Positions 10,085-21,623 of a DNA stretch of 33,543 bases are shown one piece after another. The stretch lies in NCBI GenBank assembly GCA_943704525.1, contig CALSCQ010002200.1:1-33543 (forward strand), given 5' to 3'. A program made the position numbers and the translations under genes. The stretch comes from Pigoraptor vietnamica. Its lineage: Eukaryota; Opisthokonta; Filasterea. Position 1 is the first letter of the stretch, and each line of letters opens with the position of its first letter. Under the pieces are notes generated by a model. It ran no database searches. It worked only from the letters and a program-made list of their open reading frames with translations, and had not been told where the DNA came from.

Positions 10085-11510
10085 ATGGAAGTGACGAGAG
10101 GGAACCGGCCCACTGTCGAAATCCGCGTGCTGCAGCCCGACCCCTTTTCCGTCTTTATCTACAACGTTAACGACACAGGAGGCACCTGTTTCTATCGTTA
10201 CGTGCCGCTGTCAAACGGTACCTACGGACCTATCAATGTCGCCCTTCCCGCGCAGCTGCCGTCGTCTGTCGTCGCACTCATCTGTGCACCGGTCTGCGCC
10301 GCGGTGCTTGCGGACATCATGGTCGAGCACAGCGCTGGAGTCGAGGTCGTAATCGATGGCGGACTATCAGTCGATGCGTTCGATGCAAACTTCGTCGCAA
10401 GCGTTCAGGACGTTGTGGACGCGCGACAGCGACTTACGCCACCGCCCGCGTTTCCCGACTTCTATTTCGCTTTTGGTGTCAGTAATCCGCTTACACATCC
10501 GCTCTATCTCAAGCGGGAGCCGACGGGGAGCCGACCCCACCATTGCGTAATTCCTGCCGTTCCGAATACGCCAATCGCCCCATACCTCGCCAGCCTCGCG
10601 GCCCTGTCTGCGGGGTTTCAGTTAGTGGGAGCTTCGAGTGCGCCGGGCGGAGGCGGCAGTGCGTCGGGCGGAGGTGGGACGGTGGTGGCGGCGTATTGTC
10701 GTGTGGCTTCGCTGACACTTCACGTTTCGTTTCCGTCGCGCCGCATCGGATTGCCTTCGAGGTGTTGGACTACTTCAGCAATGTGTTTGAGGATCCCGCC
10801 GAGTTTTTCGCCACGGAGCAGGACGCGGATTCGCAGGGTTACTGGCCCTTCCTCGTGCTCGTGAACCGCGCGTTCGCCGTTTTATTGAACTGCTGGATGG
10901 TCGCGGCGGATTCGGACGCGCTTACGGAGACAGAGCGCGTTTGCTGCTTCCTATGCCTCGCTGTCTTTCGCGCTTATCGGTGGAAGGACCTCGATCCGGA
11001 GTCGCTGTTCAATCTCGATCACATGCTGCGGTGCCTGGAGGCCACTTTGTGTGACAGGATGGATCGCGAGAACACAACGGGAACGGCTGAGAATGCAGTG
11101 GTAGGTCTTACCTAGCGCGGAGGCAGTCAATTTGAGCTGGTTTAACGTGTGCGGTGTTCCAATTCGTGCATTTCTCGGTTATCATGCCCCTTCCTTACCA
11201 GGCTCATTGAGATCGATGCGGAGATTGGACGACTTGAGTCAGTCTCGCATCGCAAAAGGGCAATGTGAGTTGGTGTGTGCGTTTTGGAGTATGCAAAACT
11301 GCTTATACATCCATGCATTGTGTGCACGGGACAAGAAGCAGCGCAGTGAGGCACCGGCTGTGCCTGCGCAATGGGAGGATGCGCGGGGGCGATTGGCGTT
11401 GGGGGCCGCGGGGGGTGTTTGCGCTGCTGGAGATGTGGACGGACGGGGGCAGCCCGAAGGAGCTGATTGTGGCGGCGTGCGTGCATTTCGCTGTGAATAG
11501 AGCGGTGTGA
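10085..11510 (+). CDS. Hypothetical orphan protein, four exons proposed
   Basis: My best model is exons 10085-10620, 10779-11100, 11212-11264 and 11342-11510, giving 359 residues with consistent phases (2, 0, 2). The N-terminus reads MEVTRGNRPTVEIRVLQPDP and continues as a globular, beta-rich-looking region. The second half looks helical (DPAEFFATEQDADSQGYWPF, then a leucine/cysteine-rich stretch). The third exon encodes IDAEIGRLESVSHRKRA, and the last exon ends GVFALLEMWTDGGSPKELIV plus 12 more residues. A frame change near 10620-10780 is explained by a 158-bp intron; alternative sites (TTA|GTGGGA to GAG|GTG) also keep the frame. Donors GTTAGT and GTAGGT are not the GTGNGT form used by neighbours, and codon third positions look less GC-rich than next door. 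No family recognised. The first exon and second half are more secure than the junctions. Confidence 0.5.
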
Positions 11511-12451
11511 TAACCAAGTCCTACTCTCGAGTCAACGTGTACTATTCAGCGCCTTTACTCACAAGAGGCGTCCTATGAGGGTCGCATACACCTCGACGTA
11601 CGCCGGCTCTGCGTCGCCGCAATTACATCGTCCACGGGTTGTGGTTCTCTCCCCCCGGCCCTTTTTTTTAACGTCCTTTGGCTACCTCGTCTTCTATTCG
11701 CCACTACGCCCATTTGAGTTTAGCGTTTCCGCTCGTTTGTCCTTGCGCGTCTTATTCTTATGGTCCACATCAGTGATGAAACGAATTAAGCCTGGTGACA
11801 ATAAAGAGACTACTACTGAGCAAGTTGTTGACCCACTGAGGGGTGCTATGGTGCAGCCGCAAGTCACAACGTGACTCAGCGATGGTGCAGTCGCAAGTCA
11901 CAACATCGAGGGACGTCTCTTTCAGTGATGGCAAAATGGGCCTCTGAGTCGCTCCGGCGACCGTCAGGGGGCCAAGATCGGCCGGGCCGGCCGGCCGATG
12001 CCGACCGGCCCGAACTGGCCGGTCACCGGCGTTCGTGGCATTATGCCGACTCGAAGACTGATGCTTGTCCTCCAGCGAGCGGAACGGCCGACGTGGTACA
12101 AATGTTGGGGGAAATGTGTGTTGCCATACAACGCAACCCCGGCGGCCCGGGCTTCATTCAGTGTCAGCCCGTTAACTGCTCGCTGCCTGGTAACATGCGG
12201 GCATGATTCCATATTTGGGACTGACGTCGACGTGACGGCCACCTTTTTTTTTTTGCTTCGTTCCCGCCCAACGGCACGCGATTCACAGAAGAGCCTTGGA
12301 CGGCCCTTCGAGCGCGGCCAATTCTTTGGTGTCACTCTGTGTAGCAGCGTCGCGTGTAATGGAGATCCCTCTTGTGCGTTTGTAGCGCGGCACCGCGCGC
12401 AAAGGCTTCGACTGCGGTCTTACGCGGACCCCTGGGCATCCCGCCCTTACA
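11511..12451. other. Long spacer before PACS
   Basis: 940 bp with no gene that I can support. It holds an AATAAA at 11800-11805 that could be a poly(A) signal for the orphan gene, an imperfect direct repeat (listed separately), a CCGG-rich stretch around 11979-12025, and a T12-like run near 12243-12254 about 200 bp before the PACS start codon. Confidence 0.5.
11848..11904. repeat. Short imperfect tandem repeat
   Basis: A 23-nt unit at 11848-11870 recurs at 11882-11904 with one C/T difference (period 34). The end of the first copy also forms a small inverted repeat, GTCAC-AAC-GTGAC, at 11863-11875. No function assigned. Confidence 0.75.
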
Positions 12452-15400
12452 ATGGACGCCGCACACGCAGACGCCCCACGCGCAGAGGCCCATGCGGAGG
12501 GCGCCACCACTCCCACGGCCCCGCGTGGCGGCTCCCCTCTTGCTACATTGAACGCGGGCGGGAACAGCGGCGCACATGGCGGCACACAAGCGCAGGGCGG
12601 GCGCGCACAGCAGCTCTTCGCCAAATGGGACAACGCAAACAGGAGCTCGCTCGTGGCGCCGGGCATCTGCATCATCCGCATTTCGTCGCTGACGCTTGTG
12701 AGCGCACCGCCGGACTGCGATGGCGTGTACATTGCGGCGTCCATGCGCGGCGGGCTGCGGCGATTTGTGCGGTCTCACGAAATTGCGCTCCCGGCCGCGC
12801 CAAAGGCCACGGCGGCCCCTGCGAATGCCGCGGGTGCGCAGACACCGCAGGGAAGCGTCCGTCTCGACGTGGATATCACGTTCACGGTTCAGTATCCGCA
12901 CATTCTGAAGACGCCCGGGAGCATCATCTCGCTCACGCTGCGCCGGCGAAAGCACTACAAAGGGCAGCGCATTCTCGGCTACAAGGTGCTTGCCATGGCA
13001 AACATTTCGATGGCCGAGGTCGTCGAGTGCCCCGTGGAGCGTGCAGAGATCGCCTTCCACCCGCCCAAGGTCACCGGTCGCATTGCGGGCGCGCGCTCGC
13101 AGGCGCCGAACGAGGCCGAACCCCCCGTCGCCTTTGCGCGAGTGGACGTCGTGACGCAGCTGAAGGAGGTGCAGCGGCGAAGGGGTCGCAGGAGAGGACG
13201 AGACGCCGCCGGCAGTGCCTCGGCCACATCGACAGACGCCGCCGGGCAGCAGACGGGCGCGCGCGCTGCGCAGAACGAGGGGGAGGAGGGCGCCGCGGCG
13301 GCCGCGTCGGCGTCACACGTGCCAATGTCGACGAGTCCCGCCGCTGCTGCAGCGCTCGGCGGACTGGCGAGTGACACGGGGTCGCTTTCGGACACGAGTG
13401 GCGGTACCGAGACGGAGGACGACACGCCGGCGGCCGCGCGCGTGGGCTCTGCGGGCGCGTCGCAGGGGGCGCGCTCGAGCACTGGCCACGACACGGAAGA
13501 GGGGCTGTCGGGGGACGAATTGGGGAAGGGCAAAGCGGGTGCTGCGTCGCGGGGAAAGCTGCTCGAGATGGGGCGGCTGCAGCGGACGGCGCTGAGCCGC
13601 AAGCTGAGCTCATTTATCCGGCGCTTCAAGGCCGACGACGACAGCGACGACGACGGTGCGGTGTCTGGACACGAGCACGCGCACGGCAGCAAGAAGGAGT
13701 CGTTCGACGTGCTCGCACGCAACATGTTCAAGCCGGTCGTGACGTTTGGCGGCGCGAGTACTCGCCTCTTTCGCGAGACGTTCAAGCTCGGCAGCAAGCC
13801 CGGCGACGCGACGCCCGATGCGGACGCCGCGTACGAGAGCACGGCTGAGGTGGACGACGCGGCATTTGCGCGGGCGGAGGAGGAAGACATGCTCTCCGCG
13901 CAGGGCACCGTCCCCGAAGACGAGGACTACGACGTCGACATGGACGAGGGGTCGGTCGGGGACACGGAGGACGACAACTCGCTCGAGCGCGAGTCGTATG
14001 TGGGGGACGGCGACGACGACAGCGCGCGTGGGGGCATCGTGAGCCCGCGCCCACTCCTGCGGCCATTCTACGAGTCGCGGCAGCTCAGCGACATTAGCCT
14101 AGTGCATGATTCCGCCCAGCACCTCGCACTCGCGGCGTCTGGCGGTGCTTTGGACGAGCGCGCGTCGCCTGCGGCCGTGTCGCCCCGCAAGCAATCGGCG
14201 GCCGCCAGTCCGTCGGAGGGATCGCTGCACAGCGGCCTCGTGCACGCGAACATTGCGTCGCGCGTGTCGGATGTCCTGCAGCACCACCAGCTGCACGCGC
14301 CCGGCGCGCCCGCGTGCGTCGTTGTCGTCGGCACGGGCGAGACCGGAGGGCTTCGCCTCGTGCGCGAGCTGGAGACGTCCCGTCACTTACTGTGTCCCGC
14401 GTGCGCGCACCACGGCGGCGCCACCCAACCGCAGGGCGACAGGCAGGGCCCGGCCGTGCCACTGCACCGCTGCACTGTCGGAGTGCAGACATCCGCCGAT
14501 TGTGCGGTGGTTTTGTCGGCCATTGTGTCCTTCTTTTCGTCAGGGTGCGTAAAAAGTTGGCGGGTGTGCTGTCTCTCGCGCGCTCATATGCATGTGTGCG
14601 TGTGCGTGTGTGTCACGGAGGTGGTCCTCGTTTCTGTCCAATTCTGATTGGATATGGGTCGGCCAAACAGCGAGAGCGCGTGCCCGCCGCGTCCCGTGAA
14701 GATCGCCATTGCCGGGGGCGACGACCTCGTGAACGACGTGCTGCGGGCCTTTGTCGACCAGATGGCCAAGCGGCCCACGGACTGGCTGGCCGCGTCGCCC
14801 TTCTTCGTCATCCCAGTCGGTGCGTACGCAGCGCAGGCGCATGCTGCACACAAGCGCATTGGTGCACGCACGCACGAGTGGTTTTTTTTATGTCCCCTTA
14901 TCGTCTGCTAACCGCGCGTATGTCGCGCAGGCAAGCGCCAGAAGCAGATCGCGTCCCACATCGCCGACGGCGACTCTACGTACCGCGCCATGTTCTTTGA
15001 CCAGGCCTGGCGTGACGCCTTCTGTGACGGGGATGCAAGTGAGTGTCTGTTCGTCCATTCGTTGCATCTGAGTGCGTTTGTATGCGGATTGACAAAGTTC
15101 TCTGTTCAGACGCCTCTGCGTCGTCCGCGGATGCACGAGGACGCGTGACACGGTACATGGGCGAAGCGGCCGGCAGCGTGGTGCTCGAAATCGGCGAGGT
15201 CCTTCTCACGCACGCTGTCGTAGCCAAGGGATCTGTCGAGGCGCACGGCTCTGACCCACTGCAGAAGTCCATCCCCTTCTTGCGGGTGCGTACACTCGGC
15301 CATGCGATTGAGAACCGTTGCCCGCGAACACACACGCGCGCGCACACACAGAGAGCGTTAATCGGTTCTCTTACCTCCCCCGCCCGCAGGAGGTTCGCAT

Positions 15401-16655
15401 CGGCACGCCGTGGGAAGACGCGTCTACTCCGGCCCCAAGCGTCGCGGTACCTGCAGCGCCAGGAACAGACGCCCATAAGTCAGCGGACGCCCACAAGTCT
15501 GCCGACGAAAGCCAAATTGCGCCTCACGCAGCCCACGTGCCTCCACCCTCCAATACCGCCGCACACCCTCTAGCGGCCCCTCCGAAAGACGGTCCGGAGG
15601 CGCAGGCGGCGGTGACGCCCGGAAGTCCCCGCCAGGGCTCCTCCACGAGCACCGCGCCAAACACGACCCCCAACACATCCGCCAACGCGGCGTCCGCCAC
15701 GCCGGGGCGCGGACGCGTGCTGCTGTCGCTCGGCGGCACTTCGCGCAACGGCGGTGGGGGAATGTTCGGGCCGTCGAACGACAGCAGTGCTGGGTGTGTC
15801 GACATGCAGCTCAATTACTGGCAGGGGCGGCTGAAGAAGGACGGGGCCGAGGAATCGCGAAGGGTGCGTGCCAATTGCTCTGTGGGACTCACCGGTGTCG
15901 AATGTTAAACCCGTCCCTCTCCTCTTCGGCAGGTGTCGGTGAAGGGCGCGCTCCGACTGATCCAGCTCCAGCGGCGATGGAAGGGCGAAGCGGCGCCCAA
16001 GCAGCTGGTGCACCAGACGTCCGTGGGCAACACGGCACACGCGGACACGCACGGAGCAGCCGCAGCGCCCGGTGCCGGTGCTGTGCAGGCGGGCGCACAG
16101 CCAGCAGAGTCGCGCGGGTCTGCCGCCTCGAGCACCTCGCACGGCCCAGCAGGTGCGCCTGCGCCGCAGAGTGCCCTTGGGCGGATGACGCTCACGTACC
16201 AGCTGAGGGAGAAGCGACTTGCGAAGATTGGCCGGCTGGGGCGCAAGGGCAACGACAGCAAGGCCGGCGTGACGACGGCGGTGGACCGATTGATTTGCCT
16301 CGTGGCAGAGAAGAAGGCGCCGGACGTGTCGGGTGGGTATAGACCCAGCGCACTGTTTGTGTGCGGGGCGCGGTGGTTGATGGCGATTCCAATGTCTGTC
16401 TGTCGTGTTGTGATGCGAAGGACCCTGTGCCCACCGGTTTCCCTCTCCCCCGCCCTGCGATAGCCTAACACCGCTGCACGTGACCTGCCTGCAGTGTATA
16501 TTGACGGCGTCGAGTGGAAGTCTGTCCTCTTTCTGTCTGTGTCGGCGCAGTGGCCAAAGGGCGCCAAGGTGTTCCGCGTGGCTACCTTCGCTCCGTCGCT
16601 TGCTTTTGGGGCCGTCCACCCGCGCCCTGCGTCCGTCACGCTCGACTCTGACTGA
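12452..16655 (+). CDS. PACS family protein (phosphofurin acidic cluster sorting protein)
   Basis: PACS proteins link acidic-cluster membrane cargo to AP-1/AP-3 adaptors and act in TGN-endosome and ER-mitochondria traffic. Exons are 12452-14544, 14671-14819, 14931-15038, 15110-15285, 15390-15863, 15933-16332 and 16495-16655, for 1186 residues (human PACS1 about 960). The cargo-binding FBR is at about residues 53-215: QQLFAKWDN, VYIAASMRGGLRRFVRSHEI, QYPHILKTPGS, LRRRKHYKGQRILGYKVLAM and the following NISMAEVVE. A long low-complexity middle holds acidic clusters (ADDDSDDDG, EDEDYDVDMDEG), also a hallmark of the family. The C-terminal domain is spread over exons 2-7: VKIAIAGGDDLVNDVLRAFV, DWLAASPFFVIPVG, FFDQAWRDAF, VTRYMGEAAG, MQLNYWQG, AVDRLICLV, and VYIDGVEWKSV near the end. 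Exon 5 carries a serine/proline-rich linker with a doubled DAHKSAD. Phases agree at all six junctions. Confidence 0.9.
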
Positions 16656-17370
16656 TAATGTAATGGGGGGCATTCGAGTGTAAACTGCTAGCCCGGCCCC
16701 ATGTAACACCCGTGTTTGTGGCGCTGTCGTTTGTACACGCCAGTGTCACTTTCGGAGAAGTGCTGTTGTGCGTACATGGCTCATGCAGCGTGATTCCCAA
16801 CAGAGCATTCAATCCGTGTCTTAAAAACAGCACGAAGCCTATATTCGCGCCCGTCGGTCAGTTGAACAGTCGAGAGCGTGTTGTTCTGTACCTTACTTTT
16901 CCACGAGGCGCTTCAAAGGGGCACCATTCTGTTACACTCAACCACGAAGAATAATTCCACCCTACCCTCCTTCTCCGGCGCCTCTTCCATCGACTGCGCA
17001 GAGACGAACACCATCTCGAGAGACACGCACGTGGACCATGACGACAGGGAATAGCACGTGGCGTGCAGAAGTGCAGAGCGGAAAGTCCCTATGGCAACGT
17101 CAGCTGTTTCCGTGTTTCAGTTGAAAATGTGCGCCATGATGTCATGGTTCCAAATAAGGATATGGCATGAATGTACTATTTTGGGAATGCTGATGCTGTG
17201 GGTCGAATAATTTGCATCTCAATACATTTTACATACATAATGGATGGAGGAAATAAATATTAGAATATTCTATATTTATCCACTGTTGACCGGACAGCTC
17301 CTTTTTTAGTATCGGAGGTGATCCGCAACACACCCACACGAAAACAGCCGTAAACACTGGTCACTGCAAG

Positions 17371-17437
<67 letters not shown>

Positions 17438-17511
17438 GCACACACACACACACACACGCGCGCGCGCGCGGCACACACGCACGCACATTCCACACACACT
17501 CGCACACACAC
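17371..17511. repeat. (CA)n/(CG)n microsatellite
   Basis: Roughly 140 bp dominated by CA dinucleotides (pure from about 17375 to 17432), then mixed CA/CG, with a GC-alternating core at about 17457-17470 and more CACACA behind it. The whole stretch is alternating purine-pyrimidine and so is prone to form Z-DNA. It ends about 50 bp upstream of the TATA-like motif of the MVP gene. Confidence 0.95.
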
Positions 17512-17563
17512 TCTGTGTCGTCACGGTTGGCCACCTTTGCGTAATGGGCGTCAATGTTCCAAA

Positions 17564-17570
17564 TATAAAA
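17564..17570 (+). promoter_or_regulatory. TATA-like box upstream of MVP
   Basis: TATAAAA lies 175 bp upstream of the MVP start codon in otherwise GC-rich DNA. The distance fits a promoter with a 5' UTR of about 140-150 nt. This is a motif match only. Confidence 0.35.
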
Positions 17571-17744
17571 GCGCAGCGCTTTACACTCGATCACAGACGC
17601 CGAAAAGCAACGACTGCCGCAGCGATCGCGGGTGTTAATTCGGTCAAAACCAAAGAGAGGCATCGGCTAAAGAGCCCGTGCCACGAAACGGAAACACAAG
17701 CCACCGCGCAGTGAGAGCCGCCGCCAGGGCGTCGTGAAGCCAAG

Positions 17745-20700
17745 ATGTCGGCCGATAAGGAGAAGACGTCGCAGAACCTCTACCGGATCCCCCCGTACTT
17801 CTACCTGCACGTCCTCGACCAGAACCGCAACATCACGCGCGTCGAGGTCGGTCCCAAGACGTTCATCCGTCAGGACCACGAGAAAGTCATCTATGGCCCC
17901 GAAAAGATGATCACGGTGCCCCCGCGCAGCTACTGCATCGTGGAGAACCCCGTGCTCGTCGACGCCAAGGGCGAGATTGTCTTTGAGGACAGCGGCCAGG
18001 CCAAGCTCCGCCACGGCGACCAGGAGATCCGCCTCGCGCGGGACCCCTTTGCGCTGTACCCCGGCGAGAACCTCGTCGGCAAGGTGACGGCGCTGTCGGT
18101 CGTTCCCGCCAACTCGGCCTTCCGCCTGCGCGCCATCCGCGACTTTGAGGAGGGGACCAAGAAGTTCTACGCCGGCGACGAGTGGCTCTTCGAGGGCCCC
18201 GGCACGTACATTCCCAAGGTCGAGGTCGAGGTCGTCGAGACGATCCGCGCGACCATTATCAAGAACAACACTGCGCTGCGGCTCCGTGCGCGCAAGGTGC
18301 GTCCGCTGTTTGCGCAGTCGTGCATGTCTTTGTGTGAGTAGGTCCGCATTTGTGCTTGCCGCGTCCTCACATTCTCCGTGTGCTGTTGTTGCAGGACTGC
18401 ATTGACCGCGAGGGCAACCCGCGCGTGACGGGCGAGGAGTGGACCGTGAAGCGCGTCGGCGCGTACCTCCCCGGTGCGTACGAGGAGGTTGTCGAGAGCG
18501 TGCAGGCCTACGTCCTCACCGACAAGAAGGCGCTCCACATGCGCGCCCTCCGCACGTTCACGGACGACTTTGACAACCCTCGCAAGGTCAGTGCTTGCGC
18601 TGGGCCGCACGCGGTGGTAGTCGCGGCTTGCTGTGCATGGGCTGTGCGCGTGTGCCGTGCGAATGCTCACAGCGGTGCCGATTTCTGCTGCAGAACGGCG
18701 AGGAGTGGCTGATCACCCTTACGGACATCGAGTCGCACATTCCCTCGGTGTACGAGGAAGTCGTCGGCGTCGTCAACATTACAACCCTGACGAACCGCCA
18801 GTACGCCGTCATCCTCGACCCTGTGGGCGCGGACGGCAAGGTCCAGGTGCGTGCTTGTCTTGCCAGCCGTGCACGTTGCGCGTGATTGCGACTGCGAGCG
18901 TGCGTGTGTGTGCGCGCGTGTAGAGCCCCGCTGGGCCGTATTAATTGTTGCCCCTTCTTTTTCGAGCAGCTTGGCCAGAAGAAGCTCATCCGGGGCGAGG
19001 CGTCGTTCTTCCTCCAGCCCGGCGAGCGCCTTGAGGCTGGCATCCAGAATGTCTACGTCCTCGGCGACGACGAGGGTCTTATTCTCCGTGAGTACCCAGT
19101 CGTCATCACCTTAGGCCAACCGATACCACCACACATACACGCACACCACCACCACCTTCGAACGTACGCCTTGTCCACTTTGCCTACTTGACTGTTCGAA
19201 CCCTTTGCCTACTTGATTGTTCGATGACCTTGGCTGTTCCTTCCGTCCCTGACGTGACCTTCGCCCGCCCTTGACGTAGGTGCCATCGACACTTTTGACG
19301 AGGAGGTGTCTGGCAAGAAGGTCCGGCGCAACGCCGGCGACCGCTGGATGATCCGCGGCCCGATGGAGTACGTTCCCGCCGTGCAGTCCGAGGTCGTGCA
19401 GAAGCGCAAGGCCATCCCGCTCGACGAGAACGAAGGCATTTACGTCCGCGACATCAAGACGGGCAAGGTCCGCGCCGTCTGTGGCGTCACGTACATGCTC
19501 AACGAGAACGAGGAGCTCTGGGTCAAGGACCTGCCCCCGGCCGTCGAGGCTCTCCTCGCCGCGGGTGCGTATTCTGTCCGGCCCTCGCGTGTCCCGAGTG
19601 CATGCGTAGTGGGATGCCCTCGTCTGGTGCCTGTGTTGCCGTGCGCATGTCCCGCATGCTTGTGTTTGAGTGAATGCTGACAGCTTCTTGCGTGTGTTGC
19701 CGTGCAGGGAAGGACCCCCTTGCTGACCGTGGCGATCGCGCGGCGCCCACGGTCGCCAAGCCCCGCGACAAGACGAGCGTGGTGACGTACCGCGTCCCCC
19801 ACAACGCCGGCGTGCAGATTTACGATTACAAGGAGAAGAAGGCGCGCGTCATTTTCGGCCCCGAGCTCGTCATGCTGGGCCCGGACGAGCAGTTCACGCA
19901 GATCTCGCTCTCGGGCGACAAGCCGAAGCGCCCCAATGTGATCAAGACGCTGTGCCTGCTGCTCGGCCCGGACTTCTGCACGGACATCATCACGATCGAG
20001 ACGGCCGACCACGCGCGCCTCCAGCTGCAGCTCTCGTACAACTGGTGCGCACGCGTCCCTCTTGTCGTGCGTGCTTGCGCTCAGTGTTGCGCCGTCTGCA
20101 ATGCTGCTTGTGCCGCTTTTACGCTTCTCACGCCGGTCGCCATTGATCTCTCTAACCGCTCTCGTTCCATTTTTTGGCGCGCAGGCACTTTGAGGTGGAC
20201 AAGAGCAACATGAGCGAGGCCGCGAAGGTGTTCTCCGTGCCCGACTTTGTTGGCGACGCGTGCAAGGCGATTGCCTCGCGCGTCCGCGGCGCCGTCGCGA
20301 GCGTCCAGTTTGACGACTTCCACAAGAACTCGGCCAAGATTATCCGCGCGTCCGTCTTTGGCGTCGACGAGAAGGGCAAGGTCCGCGACAAGTTCCTCTT
20401 CCCCGCGAACAACCTCTGCATCACGTCGATCGACATTCAGAGCGTCGAGCCCGTCGACCAGCGCACGCGCGACGCCCTCCAGAAGTCGGTCCAGCTCGCC
20501 ATTGAGATTACGACCAACTCGCAGGAGGCGAACGCGCGCCACGAGGCGCAGCGCCTCGAGCAGGAGGCCAAGGGTCGCCTCGAGAGGTGCGTTGTCGCTG
20601 TTGACTGTGTTCGGCGGCTGTGACTTTGGTCTTTATTGCCATCAACCGCGTTGTAAGTTTGTTGTGTTGAACTGTGTTGTCGTCGGCTGCGTCTGCACGA

Positions 20701-21387
20701 GTCATGGGGTGTGTCTGACCCCTTTTTTCCCTCTGTAACGCAGGCAGAAGATCACGGACGAGGCCGAGGCCGAGAAGGCGCGCCAGGACCTCCTCCTCCT
20801 GCAGGCCAACAGCGCCGCCGTCGAGTCGACCGGTCAGGCGAAGGCCGAGGCGCAGTCGCGTGCGGAGGCTGCGCGCATCGAGGGCGAGGCCGCGGTTCAC
20901 CAGGCCAAGCTCAAGGCGGAGGCCCTTCGCATCGAGGCCGAGTCGGAGCTCGACCGCCTGACGCACGCCCGCGAGGCAGAGAACAGGTGCGTGTTGAGTG
21001 TGTGTGCGTGTGTGCGCGCTTGTGTGCGTGCGTGCGTGTGCGTGTGTGTGTGTGTGCGTTGCCTGCGCAGGTATGCTGCCGTACTATATGCACGTTCTGA
21101 CGCGCATGTGTGCTTGGGGCGACAGGTTCATCAAGGAGCAGAACGACCTCGAGATCGAGAAGACGCAGAAGCTCGCCGAGATCGAGACGCACAAGTTCCG
21201 CGACTTTGTGGCTGCCATTGGTCCGGACACGATCCGCGCGATCGCCGTCGCCGGTCCCGAGATGCAGGTCAAGCTGCTCCAGGGCCTGGGCCTCAAGAGC
21301 ACGCTCATCACGGACGGCAAGTCGCCCATCAACCTCTTCAACACGGCCAACGGGCTCATTGGGGGCGCGTCGCCGCTGCAGGAGTGA
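17745..21387 (+). CDS. MVP: Major vault protein
   Basis: MVP is the main structural protein of vaults, the barrel-shaped cytoplasmic ribonucleoprotein particles whose half-shell is made of 39 copies. Exons are 17745-18296, 18395-18586, 18694-18846, 18970-19087, 19280-19564, 19708-20044, 20185-20586, 20744-20986 and 21126-21387, giving 847 residues (human 893). It starts [20 protein letters not shown], then repeated MVP domains with the family motifs [47 protein letters not shown] and [20 protein letters not shown]. The shoulder domain (band-7/SPFH-like) carries [40 protein letters not shown] and [17 protein letters not shown]. The cap helix is rich in Ala/Glu/Arg, and the end reads [20 protein letters not shown] then [10 protein letters not shown]. 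The human Gly/Pro-rich tail is absent. The gene is intact; nothing suggests a pseudogene. Confidence 0.97.
20987..21125 (+). repeat. TG-rich intron 8 of MVP
   Basis: The 139-bp intron begins GTGCGT and is largely TG/CG dinucleotides up to about 21060 (GTGTGTGTGTGTGCG-type). It shows that the CA/TG microsatellite tendency of this genome extends into introns. Splicing on both sides is supported by uninterrupted MVP similarity. Confidence 0.8.
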
Positions 21388-21623
21388 GGGGCCTCCGCGA
21401 CTTTTTTTTATGCTATCTTTCGTGTCCTAATTTTTTCTTTTCTTTCCCCATCGCGACGGTGCAGCGGTCTTTGGTGACGCTGAATACACGCAATGCTGCC
21501 TGGACACTCGTGCTCGCCCTTACTCCCAACTACCGAAGAGTTGTGTGCGGGAAACAAAAGGCTCCTCGCATTCGCACATGTGTAGCCCTAAGCGAAAGGC
21601 TCAGACAGGAGACAGAACGTTCA

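Larger units (their letters stand above)
16656..17744. other. Spacer between PACS and MVP, AT-rich then microsatellite
   Basis: About 1.1 kb with no supported gene. The part at 17120-17290 is much more AT-rich than the rest of the window (TAAATATTAGAATATTC-like runs). It is followed by the CA/CG microsatellite and then the presumed MVP promoter. The open frame through the microsatellite encodes only Cys-Val repeats and is not a gene. Confidence 0.6.

Noticed and set aside
10621-10778. A frameshift and Gly-rich linker (GGGGSASGGGGT) in the orphan gene
   Set aside because: The frame change is explained by a GT-AG intron of ordinary length with matching phase, so the Gly-rich run is probably intronic and no indel is needed.
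11575-11874. Small plus-strand frame (99 codons) downstream of the orphan gene
   Set aside because: Composition is random-like, it contains the AATAAA and the start of a direct repeat, and no neighbouring exon fits.
17260-17663. Cys-Val repeat proteins on the minus strand over the CA microsatellite
   Set aside because: Translation of a (TG)n tract; there is no conserved sequence on either side.
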